Positions 35,594 through 44,414 of a DNA stretch of 64,000 nucleotides are shown here, piece after piece. This DNA comes from Aquincola tertiaricarbonis (GTDB lineage Bacteria; Pseudomonadota; Gammaproteobacteria; Burkholderiales; Burkholderiaceae_C). Location of the stretch: positions 3,286,001 to 3,350,000 of the forward strand of contig NZ_CP097636.1 of NCBI RefSeq assembly GCF_023573145.1, read 5' to 3'. Below the pieces are notes generated by a model, which saw nothing but the letters and a program-made list of their open reading frames with translations, was not told the origin of the DNA and ran no database searches. The position numbers and the translations under genes were made by a program. Position 1 is the stretch's first letter. Every line of letters begins with the position of its first letter.

Positions 35594-36802
35594 ATGAGTG
35601 CCCAAGACGCCTTCATCTGCGACGCCGTTCGCACCCCCTTCGGCCGCTACGGCGGCGCGCTGTCCTCGGTGCGGGCCGACGACCTGGGCGCCGTGCCGCT
35701 GCGGGCGCTGATGGCCCGCAACCCCAAGGTCGACTGGGCGCAGATCACCGACGTGCTGTACGGCTGCGCCAATCAGGCCGGCGAGGACAACCGCAACGTG
35801 GCCCGCATGAGTGCGCTGCTGGCGGGCCTGCCGCTGGAGGTGCCGGGCGCCACCATCAACCGGTTGTGCGGCTCGGGCCTGGACGCACTGGGCAGCGCCG
35901 CCCGCGCCATCAAGTCGGGCGAAGCCGGGCTGATGATTGCCGGCGGCGTCGAAAGCATGAGCCGCGCGCCCTTCGTGATGCCCAAGGCCGAGAGCGCCTT
36001 CTCGCGCGCCAATGCGGTGTACGACACCACCATCGGCTGGCGCTTCATCAACAAGCTGATGAAGGAGCAGTACGGCGTCGATTCGATGCCCGAGACCGCC
36101 GAGAACGTGGCCACCGACTACAAGATCGAGCGCGAGGCGCAGGACCGCATGGCCCTGGCCAGCCAGCTCAAGGCCGTGGCCGCACAGAAGAGCGGCTTCT
36201 TCGACGCCGAGATCGTGCCCGTCACCATCCCGCAGAAAAAGGGCGACGCGGTGGTGGTGAGCAAGGACGAGCACCCGCGTGAAACCTCGCTGGAAGCGCT
36301 GGCCAAGCTGCGTGGCGTGGTGCGCCCCGACGGCACGGTGACCGCGGGCAATGCCTCCGGCGTGAACGACGGCGCCGCCGCCCTGCTGCTGGCCACCGAG
36401 GCAGCCGCCGTTCGCTACGGCCTGAAGCCTCGCGCCCGCGTGGTGGGCATGGCCACGGCCGGCGTGCCGCCGCGCATCATGGGCATGGGCCCGGCGCCGG
36501 CCACCCGCAAGGTGCTGGCCCTCACCGGGCTGACGCTCGAGCAGATCGACGTCATCGAGCTGAATGAGGCGTTCGCCGCGCAAGGCCTGGCGGTGCTGCG
36601 CGACCTGGGCCTGCAGGACGACGACCCGCGTGTGAACCCCAACGGCGGCGCGATCGCGCTGGGCCACCCGCTGGGCGCCAGCGGCGCCCGCCTGGCCGCC
36701 ACCGCGGTGAACCAGTTGCACAAGAGCGGCGGCCGCTACGCGCTGTGCACCATGTGCATTGGCGTCGGCCAGGGCATCGCCGTGATCTTGGAACGGGTGT
36801 AA
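35594..36802 (+). CDS. pcaF: 3-oxoadipyl-CoA/acetyl-CoA acyltransferase (thiolase)
   Basis: 402 residues. The thiolase nucleophile Cys is in NRLCGSGLDAL; GGAIALGHPLGASGAR supplies the His and CTMCIGVGQG the second Cys; the N-terminus DAFICDAVRTPFGRYGGAL is close to PcaF/PaaJ proteins. It cleaves 3-oxoadipyl-CoA to succinyl-CoA and acetyl-CoA, the step after PcaIJ. AGGAGA precedes the ATG. It ends the operon before a classical terminator. Confidence 0.93.
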   Translation: MSAQDAFICDAVRTPFGRYGGALSSVRADDLGAVPLRALMARNPKVDWAQITDVLYGCANQAGEDNRNVARMSALLAGLPLEVPGATINRLCGSGLDALGSAARAIKSGEAGLMIAGGVESMSRAPFVMPKAESAFSRANAVYDTTIGWRFINKLMKEQYGVDSMPETAENVATDYKIEREAQDRMALASQLKAVAAQKSGFFDAEIVPVTIPQKKGDAVVVSKDEHPRETSLEALAKLRGVVRPDGTVTAGNASGVNDGAAALLLATEAAAVRYGLKPRARVVGMATAGVPPRIMGMGPAPATRKVLALTGLTLEQIDVIELNEAFAAQGLAVLRDLGLQDDDPRVNPNGGAIALGHPLGASGARLAATAVNQLHKSGGRYALCTMCIGVGQGIAVILERV

Positions 36803-36821
36803 GACCGCCCATCCTGTTCGC

Positions 36822-36848
36822 AGCCGGCCCGCGGGGTCGGCTTTTTTT
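36822..36848 (+). terminator. Rho-independent terminator after pcaF
   Basis: A 9-bp stem AGCCGGCCC / GGGTCGGCT (one G-T pair) with loop GCG is followed by a run of seven T (36842-36848). It closes the pcaI-to-pcaF operon. Confidence 0.85.
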
Positions 36849-36982
36849 CGTCTTCAACGTCCGCGACCTGGTTCGCCGGACTCCTGTTTGTGCGCATGCC
36901 GCCCAACCCTGAGTCCAACCCCCTGGCGATGCCGGAATGGCCTGCCTACATTGCGACCATTCCTGATGGCGACCAACCTCGC

Positions 36983-36997
36983 GGGCGAATATCGCAC
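36983..36997 (+). promoter_or_regulatory. Candidate PcaR-type box upstream of the IclR gene
   Basis: GGGCGAATATCGCAC matches 11 of 15 bases of the P. putida PcaR box GTTCGATAATCGCAC (from memory), including the entire ATCGCAC half. It ends 11 bases before the regulator ATG, consistent with autoregulation. Confidence 0.4.
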
Positions 36998-37008
36998 AAG
37001 AGAGTTTC

Positions 37009-37836
37009 ATGAGCGACGACGACTTCCACACCGACGATTCAGCCGCCTGGCGCCCTGCGCCGCGGCCGGAGGCGTCGCCCGGACCCGCGGCGCGTGACCT
37101 GGTCGCCGGACTGGAAAAAGGCCTGCAGGTCATCGAGGCCTTCGACCAGGACCGCCCGCGCCTGACCATCGCCGAAGTGGCCCAGCGCACCGGCCTCACC
37201 CGCGCCGCGGCGCGCCGCTACCTCATCACGCTGGCCCACCTGGGCTTCGTCAGCCAGGACCGCCGGCTGTTCGCCCTCACGCCCAAGGTGCTGCGGCTGG
37301 CCCAGAGCTACATGCATTCGGCGCGGCTGCCGCGCATCGTGCAGCCCGAACTGCACAAGCTGGCCTATGCGATGAAAGAAGCGTCGTCGGCCGGCACGCT
37401 GGACGGCGACGACGTGATCTGCATCGCCGCCACCAGCGCGGGGCGCGTCATCTCGGCCACGCTGCAGCCCGGCACCCGCGTGCCGGCGCACTGCACCTCC
37501 AACGGCCGCGTGCTGCTGGCCGCGCTGCCGCAGGCCGAGGTGGACGCCTGGATCGCCCGCCAGAGCCTGCGCGCCTACACCCCCCACACCGTGACCCTGC
37601 CCGACCGGCTGCGCATCGAGATCGCGCATGCGCGGGCCCAGGGTTATGCGTGCGTGGACCAGGAACTGGAACTCGGCCTGCGCACCATCGCCGTGCCACT
37701 GAAGAACTACCGCGGCGACACCGTCGCGGCGCTGAACTTCAGCGTGCATGCGCAGCGCATGACCATGGACCAGCTGGTCGAGCACTGCCTGCCGCCGCTC
37801 AAGCAGTCGCAGGCCACGCTGCGGCAGCTGCTGTAG
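37009..37836 (+). CDS. pcaR: IclR-family regulator of the PcaR/PobR type
   Basis: 275 residues: N-terminal winged HTH (GLEKGLQVIEAFDQDRPRLTIAEVAQRTGLTRAAARRYLITL, about 28-75) and C-terminal effector domain (GTRVPAHCTSNGRVLLAALP, AHARAQGYACVDQELELGLRTIAVPL). This subfamily responds to protocatechuate, 4-hydroxybenzoate or 3-oxoadipate. It lies between the pcaIJF operon and pobA, with 36 bases before pobA, and may regulate both. The name pcaR rather than pobR is a best guess. Confidence 0.85.
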   Translation: MSDDDFHTDDSAAWRPAPRPEASPGPAARDLVAGLEKGLQVIEAFDQDRPRLTIAEVAQRTGLTRAAARRYLITLAHLGFVSQDRRLFALTPKVLRLAQSYMHSARLPRIVQPELHKLAYAMKEASSAGTLDGDDVICIAATSAGRVISATLQPGTRVPAHCTSNGRVLLAALPQAEVDAWIARQSLRAYTPHTVTLPDRLRIEIAHARAQGYACVDQELELGLRTIAVPLKNYRGDTVAALNFSVHAQRMTMDQLVEHCLPPLKQSQATLRQLL

Positions 37837-39054
<1,218 letters not shown>

Positions 39055-39095
39055 GGTCGGCGCCCCAAGACAACCACGCGACGGAGCGCGATCCC

Positions 39096-39407
39096 ATGAT
39101 CCTCGAACACGCCGACATCACCATCCCGCCGGGCCAGCAGGCCGCCTTCGATGAGGCCATCGTGCGCGGCATCACCACGGTGATCAGCCAGGCCCAGGGC
39201 TTTCGGGGCTGGCGGGTGCAGCGCGGCGTCGAGTCGCCCGAGCGCTACGTGCTGACGATCTACTGGAACACGCTGGAAGACCACACCGTGGCCTTCCGCC
39301 AGGGCCCGCTGTTTGCGCAGTGGCGCGCCATCGTCGGCCCGTTCTTCGCCAAGCCGCCGGTGGTGGAGCACTTCACGCTGGTGGGCGAGGCGCCGCTGGC
39401 GCCTTGA
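39096..39407 (+). CDS. Small ABM-domain (antibiotic biosynthesis monooxygenase-like) protein
   Basis: 103 residues with the dimeric alpha-beta barrel pattern: MILEHADITIPPGQQAAFDEAI, FRGWRVQRGVESPERYVLTIYWNTLEDH and a PFFAKPPVVEHF tail. Members include quinol monooxygenases and heme degraders; no heme-specific residues were identified. It lies 41 bases after pobA, so it may be co-transcribed and act on an aromatic or quinone by-product; that is inference. Confidence 0.82.
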   Translation: MILEHADITIPPGQQAAFDEAIVRGITTVISQAQGFRGWRVQRGVESPERYVLTIYWNTLEDHTVAFRQGPLFAQWRAIVGPFFAKPPVVEHFTLVGEAPLAP

Positions 39408-39431
39408 AGGCCGGCCCGCCGGGCCGACCGA

Positions 39432-39497
39432 CTCAGTCCAGCCGGGCCGCCCCAAGGGACTGAGATCCCCCTTGGGGGGACGCGAGCGCAGCGAGCT
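39432..39497. repeat. Dispersed convergent-gene repeat, copy B
   Basis: Stem CTCAGTCC / GGACTGAG encloses a core containing GCCGGGCCGCCCCAA; after a CCCCCTTGGGGGG hairpin comes GCGAGCGCAGCGAGCT (39482-39497). The core and tail are identical to copy A at 13649-13740, while the stem is a different sequence that still pairs. It lies between two convergent genes, as copy A does. Confidence 0.75.
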
Positions 39498-39511
39498 CGG
39501 GGGCGAACCTC

Positions 39512-40393
39512 TCAGGCGGTTTGGGCGCCGCTACCGCCGCTGGCACGCTGGGCCGCGGCGGCCGCCACGGCCTGCGTCACTTCCTTGCGGTAGCGGTTCA
39601 GCTCCTGCACGCTGGCAAAGCTGCGCTCCAGCAGCAGGCTGAGGTTGTGCAGGATGCGGTCGCCGACCTTGCTTTCCCACACCGCGTCGAACTGGATCTG
39701 CTTGTCCAGCCAGGCTTCCAGCCAGCCCGGATCGGGCAGGCGGCTTTGCACCGTGTCGCGCGGGAACAGCTTTTCGTTCACGTGCAGGTTGGTCGGGTGC
39801 AGCGCCTGCGCGGTACGGCGGGCGCTGGCCATCAGCACGCCCACCTTGGCGAAGGCGGCACGCGCCTCGTCGCCGAACTTGTTCAGCGCGCGCTTCATGT
39901 AGCGCAGGTAGGCGCCGCCGTGGCGGGCCTCGTCACGGGCCAGGGTTTCGTAGATCTTGCGGATCACCGGCTCGGTGTGCCATTCGGCGGCACGGCGGTA
40001 CCAGTGGTTCAGGCGCACCTCGCCGCAGAAGTGCAGCATCAGCGTTTCCAGCGCGGGCGCGGGATCGAACTCGAAGCGCACCTCGTGCAGCTCCTGCTCG
40101 GTGGGCACCAGGTCGGGCCGGAAGCGGCGCAGGTACTCCATCAGCACCAGCGAATGCTTCTGCTCTTCGAAGAACCACACGCTCATGAACGCGGAGAAGT
40201 CGCTGTCGTCGCGGTTGTCGCGCAGGAACATCTCGGTGGCCGGCAGCGCCGCCCACTCAGTGATGGCGTTCATCTTGATGGTCTGCGCCTGCTCCTCGGT
40301 CAGCAGGTCGGGTTGAAACTGGTCCCACGGGATGTCCGTGTCCATGTTCCAGCGGACGGCTTCCAGTTGCTTGAAGAGTTCAGGGTAGAGCAT
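39512..40393 (-). CDS. Di-iron ferritin-like/acyl-ACP desaturase-like protein
   Basis: 293 residues, mostly helical. Metal ligands fit the soluble desaturase/di-iron four-helix layout: Glu46 (AITEW), Glu77-x-x-His80 (EEQKH), Glu125 (HFCGEVRLN) and Glu155-x-x-His158 (DEARH). Such proteins activate O2 to desaturate or hydroxylate acyl chains; the substrate is unknown here. It stands 25 bases downstream of the B12-binding MerR gene on the same strand, so it may share its transcript. The Ala/Ser-rich tail may be disordered. Confidence 0.8.
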   Translation of the reverse strand: MLYPELFKQLEAVRWNMDTDIPWDQFQPDLLTEEQAQTIKMNAITEWAALPATEMFLRDNRDDSDFSAFMSVWFFEEQKHSLVLMEYLRRFRPDLVPTEQELHEVRFEFDPAPALETLMLHFCGEVRLNHWYRRAAEWHTEPVIRKIYETLARDEARHGGAYLRYMKRALNKFGDEARAAFAKVGVLMASARRTAQALHPTNLHVNEKLFPRDTVQSRLPDPGWLEAWLDKQIQFDAVWESKVGDRILHNLSLLLERSFASVQELNRYRKEVTQAVAAAAAQRASGGSGAQTA

Positions 40394-40418
40394 CGCGGTT
40401 CCTAGGCAGCCCCCGATT

Positions 40419-41357
40419 CTATTCGGGGGCCAAGGCCTCGTCCCGCCAAGCTTTTAGCGCCGGTAACACAGCGTCCAGGGAGGTGAAGGCCGGCACGCCC
40501 GGCGTGCGCCGACGCCCGGTGGCCATGGCGGCGCCGCCGGCCCATACCTGCACCGGCGCCGGCAGCGCGTCGCGCAGCTGCTGCAGGCCGCGCTGCACCT
40601 GCGCCGGCTTCTGGCAACCAGTGAAGCTGAGCGCCACGATGTCGATGCCGAAGGCCTGCGCCGCGGCCACCACATCGGGCACGGGCGTCTGCACGCCCAG
40701 CGACACGCAGCGGCAGCCCTCCATCGCCAGCAGGCACTCCACCATCAGCAGCCCCAGACCGTGCGGCTCGCCGGGCAGGGTGGTGAGCAGCACCGACGGC
40801 CGGTCCTGCTGGCGGTAGGGCTGCAGCCGGCCCAGCGCCTGGCGCAGCAGCACCGTCACCAGCTCGGTGAAGGCATGCTCCTCGAACACGGCCAGCTCGC
40901 CGCGCATCCAGGCATCGCCCACCCGCGTATTCATGGGCACCAACCACTCCACGACGAAACGCGCCAGGCCCAGACGGGTCAGTGCCTCCGACATCCCATG
41001 CCGCACGCCTTCCAGATCATGCTGACGCAGCTGCTGGTAGCAGGCGTCCATCGCCAAGCTGGCCGGCGCCGCGGCATGGGCCGGCGGCTGCGCGGGCGCC
41101 GGCCGCGCGGTGCCGACCTCGCCCAGCATCTGCAGCAGCGCCGGGCGCGGCAAGGCCACCACCCGGCCGGGCCGGTGACCCGCGTCCAGCAGGCGCTTGA
41201 TGGCCCGCAGCCGCTCCAGCTGCTCATGCGGGTAGGCTCGCTCACCCGTGGACTCGCGGTGGGGAGTGGGAAAGCCATAGCGGCGCTCCCACATCCGCAG
41301 CGTTTCCTTGCTGAGGCCCGTGTCTCGTTCCACCGCTGCGATCGACCATATCGGCAT
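40419..41357 (-). CDS. litR: LitR/CarH-type MerR regulator with B12-binding domain (probable light sensor)
   Basis: About 312 residues. N-terminal MerR HTH (SIAAVERDTGLSKETLRMWERRYGFP), linker, helical B12-cap with the W-x9-EH motif (Trp150, Glu160-His161) and a Rossmann-type cobalamin domain with E-x-H-x-x-G (Glu197, His199, Gly202). In this family adenosylcobalamin holds the repressor in the dark and light releases it. Position 151 is Met where Thermus CarH has the His that caps the photoproduct (from memory). Start at ATG 41357 chosen by family N-terminus and an AAGAG ahead; 41372 and 41390 are alternatives. Twin palindromes lie upstream. Confidence 0.85.
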   Translation of the reverse strand: MPIWSIAAVERDTGLSKETLRMWERRYGFPTPHRESTGERAYPHEQLERLRAIKRLLDAGHRPGRVVALPRPALLQMLGEVGTARPAPAQPPAHAAAPASLAMDACYQQLRQHDLEGVRHGMSEALTRLGLARFVVEWLVPMNTRVGDAWMRGELAVFEEHAFTELVTVLLRQALGRLQPYRQQDRPSVLLTTLPGEPHGLGLLMVECLLAMEGCRCVSLGVQTPVPDVVAAAQAFGIDIVALSFTGCQKPAQVQRGLQQLRDALPAPVQVWAGGAAMATGRRRTPGVPAFTSLDAVLPALKAWRDEALAPE

Positions 41358-41389
41358 CGGGGGCTCTTGCATTGTCGGGTCGCCGCTCA

Positions 41390-41404
41390 TTTGTATTAGA
41401 CAAA
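41390..41404. promoter_or_regulatory. Palindrome TTTGT-N5-ACAAA, site 1 in the litR-gpx gap
   Basis: TTTGTATTAGACAAA lies upstream of the preferred litR start. An element with identical arms and spacer length lies 63 bases away, next to the peroxidase gene. It is a candidate LitR operator by position and symmetry. Confidence 0.5.
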
Positions 41405-41452
41405 CTCTGGTCCGTTGCGCATGATAGGTGCGTATGCAGCCACTTTGCAGTC

Positions 41453-41467
41453 TTTGTTCAGGACAAA
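41453..41467. promoter_or_regulatory. Palindrome TTTGT-N5-ACAAA, site 2, next to the gpx start
   Basis: TTTGTTCAGGACAAA ends 1 base before the ATG at 41469, with the same arms as site 1 and a different 5-base centre. The AGGA in the centre also serves as the likely ribosome binding site, so a bound protein would block both transcription and access to the start. Confidence 0.5.
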
Positions 41468-41468
41468 C

Positions 41469-42050
41469 ATGAAAACCGGCTCAATCCCACGCTGCCTCGT
41501 CGGTGCGCTGCTGCTGGCCGGCCTGTCGGTTGCCCAGGCGGCGCCGGCGGCCTGCCCGGCCCTGCTGGACCACACCCTGCCGCGCTTGCAGGATGAAAAG
41601 CCGGTGAACCTGTGTGGCTACGCTGGTCAGGTAGTGGTGGTGGTCAACACTGCCAGCTACTGCGGCTTCACGCCCCAGTACAAGTCGCTCGAAGCACTGT
41701 ACGACCGCTACAAGTCGCGCGGCTTGGTGGTGCTGGGCTTCCCCAGCAACGATTTCGGCTCGCAGGAGCCTGGCAGCAACGCCGAAGTGGCCGCTTTTTG
41801 CGAGAACACCTTCGGCGTCAAGTTTCCGATGTTCGCCAAGTCCACCGTCAAGGGCTCGGCCGGCGTCAACCCGCTGTACCAGCAGCTGGCGCAGATCAGC
41901 GGCAAGACGCCGGGCTGGAACTTCCACAAGTACGTGATCGGGCGCGACGGCCGTTTTGCGTTCAGCGCCGGCAGCACCACCGACCCGATGGGCAAGGGCT
42001 TCGTCGCCGACGTGGAACGCCTGCTGGCGCAGCCGGAGCCCGCCAAATGA
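41469..42050 (+). CDS. Secreted glutathione peroxidase family protein
   Basis: 193 residues. Signal peptide (MKTGSIPRCLVGALLLAGLSVAQA), then a GPx fold with the catalytic tetrad Cys65 (NTASYCGFTPQ), Gln99 (GFPSNDFGSQEPG), Trp150 and Asn151 (WNFHKYVI). It reduces peroxides, probably with thioredoxin-like donors, in the periplasm; a periplasmic address is less usual for the family. It is divergent from litR and precedes the lipid-modification genes, which suggests defence of the envelope against photo-oxidation. Confidence 0.92.
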   Translation: MKTGSIPRCLVGALLLAGLSVAQAAPAACPALLDHTLPRLQDEKPVNLCGYAGQVVVVVNTASYCGFTPQYKSLEALYDRYKSRGLVVLGFPSNDFGSQEPGSNAEVAAFCENTFGVKFPMFAKSTVKGSAGVNPLYQQLAQISGKTPGWNFHKYVIGRDGRFAFSAGSTTDPMGKGFVADVERLLAQPEPAK

Positions 42051-42325
42051 GTGCGGCCCGCCGGCGCATGGACGCACGATCGCAAAGCTTTGTTTCTGTG
42101 GCACCCACCGCGGAACTTCGCGGTCCGGAGGCCCTCTCAAGGGGCAGATGCACTGCTGAGCAGGCATCTGAACGGTTTAGTCTGCGGCGTGGCCTTCCTG
42201 TTGAACAGGCTGCAATCCTGAAGCGTCTCTCCTCCTCCTCCCTCCCTCCCTCCTTCGCTTCGGGGCGCCACGCAGCAGCTTTTGTACACGGACAGGCGCA
42301 CGGCGCCTGTCCGTCGCGCTGACCC
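42051..42325. other. 275-base non-coding stretch between gpx and the FAD oxidoreductase gene
   Basis: No gene is recognised. It contains small hairpins CCGCG-GAACTT-CGCGG (near 42109-42124) and CCTGT-TGA-ACAGG (near 42199-42211), a polypyrimidine run (about 42225-42255), and a strong inverted repeat at 42288-42314 listed separately. It does not match any riboswitch consensus that I know. Confidence 0.5.
42288..42314 (+). promoter_or_regulatory. 12-bp inverted repeat just before the FAD oxidoreductase gene
   Basis: ACGGACAGGCGC / GCGCCTGTCCGT with loop ACG is a perfect 12-bp stem ending 11 bases before the ATG at 42326. There is no T-run. It could be an operator, an attenuator or a translation-blocking hairpin; TTTGT directly upstream at 42281-42285 resembles one arm of the litR-gap palindromes. 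Confidence 0.5.
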
Positions 42326-43627
42326 ATGCGGCGCGTCGCCGTCATCGGCTCGGGCATCGCCGGCCTGTCCGCCGCCCGCACCATCGCCCCGCATGCCGCG
42401 GTCACGCTGTTCGAATCGGGCAGCTGGTTCGGCGGCCATGCCCACACCGTGGACGTGACGCTGGACGGCATCACCCACGGCGTGGACACCGGCTTCCTGG
42501 TGTTCAACCTGCGCACTTATCCCGGTCTGATCGCGCTGTTCGATGAACTCGACGTCGCCACGGCACCGTCGGAGATGTCGTTCTCGGTGCAGGCGCCCAG
42601 CCAGTCGCTGGTGTGGAGCGGCACCAACCTCGACAGCGTGTTCGCCCAGCGCAGCAACCTGCTGCGGCCGCGCTTCTGGGGCATGCTGGCCGACATCCTG
42701 CGCTTCAACCGCGTGTGCACCGGCATCGCGCTGCGCAATGCAGATGCCGAGCTGGCCGAACCCCTCGGCGTCTTCCTGCAGCGCCAGCGCTTCGGCGAGA
42801 TGTTCCGCGACGGCTACCTGCTGCCGATGATCGGCAGCATCTGGTCGTGCCCGACGGACCAGATGCTGCAGTTCCCGGTGGGCACGCTGATCCGCTTCTG
42901 CCACAACCACGGCCTGCTGCAAACCACCAACCAGCCGCCCTGGCGCACGGTGCGCGGCGGCTCGCGCGAGTACGTGCGCCGGCTGGTGCTGGAGATTCCC
43001 GACGCGCGGCTGAACACCCCGGTGCTGGGCGTGCAGCGCCTGCCGCCGGGCGACGGCCGCGCCGGCGTGCTGGTGACCACGGCGCAGGGCGTGGAACGCT
43101 TCGACGACGTGGTGATGGCCTCGCACAGCGACACCAGCCTGGCGCTGCTGCAGGACGCCACCGCCGACGAACGGGCGGTGCTGGGCGCGATCCGTTACCA
43201 CGACAATCTGGCGGTGCTGCATACCGACGCCTCCGTACTGCCCCCCATCCGCCGCGCCTGGGCCGCGTGGAACTACGAACGCGCGCCGCAAGCCGCCACC
43301 GAAGAAGCGGCGGTGTGCCTGCACTACCTGATCAACCGGCTGCAGCCGCTGCCGTGGCAGACGCCGGTCGTCGTCTCGTTGAACCCGGTGCGCCCGATCG
43401 ACCCGGCCCAGGTTCTGGGCGAGTGGTCGTATGCCCACCCGGTGTTCGACCAGGCCGCGGTGCAGGCGCAGCGGCGCCTGCCCGAGATCCAGGGCCGGCA
43501 TGCGGTGTGGTTCTGCGGCGCGTGGACGCGCTACGGCTTCCATGAGGATGGACTGATGTCCGGCCTGGCGGCGGCTGACAGCTGGCTCGTCCAGCACGGC
43601 CACAGCCCCAGCCGCGTGGCCGCGTGA
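42326..43627 (+). CDS. FAD-dependent amine-oxidase/desaturase-like oxidoreductase
   Basis: 433 residues with the dinucleotide motif VAVIGSGIAGLSAARTI, then FESGSWFGGHAHTVDV and a C-terminal FAD-site segment (VWFCGAWTRYGFHEDGLMSGLAAA). Proteins of this type are grouped with DUF1365 and cyclopropane-synthase-like genes in many bacteria, and a relative in Rhodobacter is assigned to methylated/furan fatty acid formation (established for that system; transfer here is inference). It overlaps the next gene by 4 bases. Confidence 0.85.
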   Translation: MRRVAVIGSGIAGLSAARTIAPHAAVTLFESGSWFGGHAHTVDVTLDGITHGVDTGFLVFNLRTYPGLIALFDELDVATAPSEMSFSVQAPSQSLVWSGTNLDSVFAQRSNLLRPRFWGMLADILRFNRVCTGIALRNADAELAEPLGVFLQRQRFGEMFRDGYLLPMIGSIWSCPTDQMLQFPVGTLIRFCHNHGLLQTTNQPPWRTVRGGSREYVRRLVLEIPDARLNTPVLGVQRLPPGDGRAGVLVTTAQGVERFDDVVMASHSDTSLALLQDATADERAVLGAIRYHDNLAVLHTDASVLPPIRRAWAAWNYERAPQAATEEAAVCLHYLINRLQPLPWQTPVVVSLNPVRPIDPAQVLGEWSYAHPVFDQAAVQAQRRLPEIQGRHAVWFCGAWTRYGFHEDGLMSGLAAADSWLVQHGHSPSRVAA

Positions 43628-44409
43628 ACGGCCCCGCCGTCCAGCTCGGCATCGGCACCGTGCGCCACCAGCGCACGCGGCCGCAGCCGCATGGCTTTGC
43701 CTACGGCACCTACTTCGTGCTGCTGCCGATGCGCCATTGGCGCGCCCACCCGGGCGGGCCGCTGCCACGCAACCGCTTCGGCCTGGTGAGCTTCGACGAC
43801 CGCGACCATGGCGACGGGCGCGAAGACAGCCTGGCCTGGGTCGAATCGGTGCTGGCCGAAGCAGGCATCACCGACGCCAGCGGCGAGGTCTGGCTGCACT
43901 GCTTCCCCAGGGTGCTGGGCCACACCTTCAAGCCCGTGAGCTTCTGGTACTGCCACCGGGCCGACGACTCGCTGGCGGCCATCGTGGTGGAGGTGAACAA
44001 CACTTTCGGCGAACGCCACTGCTACCTGCTGGCCGGCGACGACCTGGCCTGGGGTCGGGAACTGCGCGCGCGCAAGGTGTTCCACGTCTCGCCCTTCTGC
44101 CGCACCGAAGGTGACTACCGCTTCCGCTTCCTGCGCACGCCGCAGCGGCTGCAGGACGGCCGGCTGCGTCCAGCGCGCACGGTGGTGCGTATCGAGCACC
44201 ATGATGCCGAGGGCCTGCTGATTGCTACCAGCGTGGCGGGTGAGCTGGCGACGGCCACCGCCCCTCGTCTGCGTGCGGCCTTCTTCGGCCAGCCGCTGAT
44301 GACGCTGGGCGTGGTGGCCCGCATCCACTGGCAGGCCTGGAAACTGTGGCGCAAGCGCGTGCCCTTCTTCCGCAAGCCGACTCCGCCCCAACAGTTCGTG
44401 ACCCGATAG
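43624..44409 (+). CDS. DUF1365 family protein
   Basis: 261 residues with family segments GTVRHQRTRPQPHGFAYGTYFVLL, LHCFPRVLGHTFKPVSFWYCH and EVNNTFGERHCYLL, and a C-terminal FFGQPLMTLGVVARIHWQAWKLW. No enzymatic motif is known to me. The GTG start overlaps the FAD gene stop, and 5 bases separate it from the methyltransferase gene: a tight three-gene operon. Likely a partner in modifying membrane acyl chains. Confidence 0.88.
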   Translation: MNGPAVQLGIGTVRHQRTRPQPHGFAYGTYFVLLPMRHWRAHPGGPLPRNRFGLVSFDDRDHGDGREDSLAWVESVLAEAGITDASGEVWLHCFPRVLGHTFKPVSFWYCHRADDSLAAIVVEVNNTFGERHCYLLAGDDLAWGRELRARKVFHVSPFCRTEGDYRFRFLRTPQRLQDGRLRPARTVVRIEHHDAEGLLIATSVAGELATATAPRLRAAFFGQPLMTLGVVARIHWQAWKLWRKRVPFFRKPTPPQQFVTR

Positions 44410-44414
44410 CCCCC

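Noticed and set aside
42051..42325. Possible cobalamin riboswitch (in view of the B12 regulator nearby)
   Set aside because: A GCACTG sequence resembles part of the B12 box, but the conserved core segments and their order are missing.
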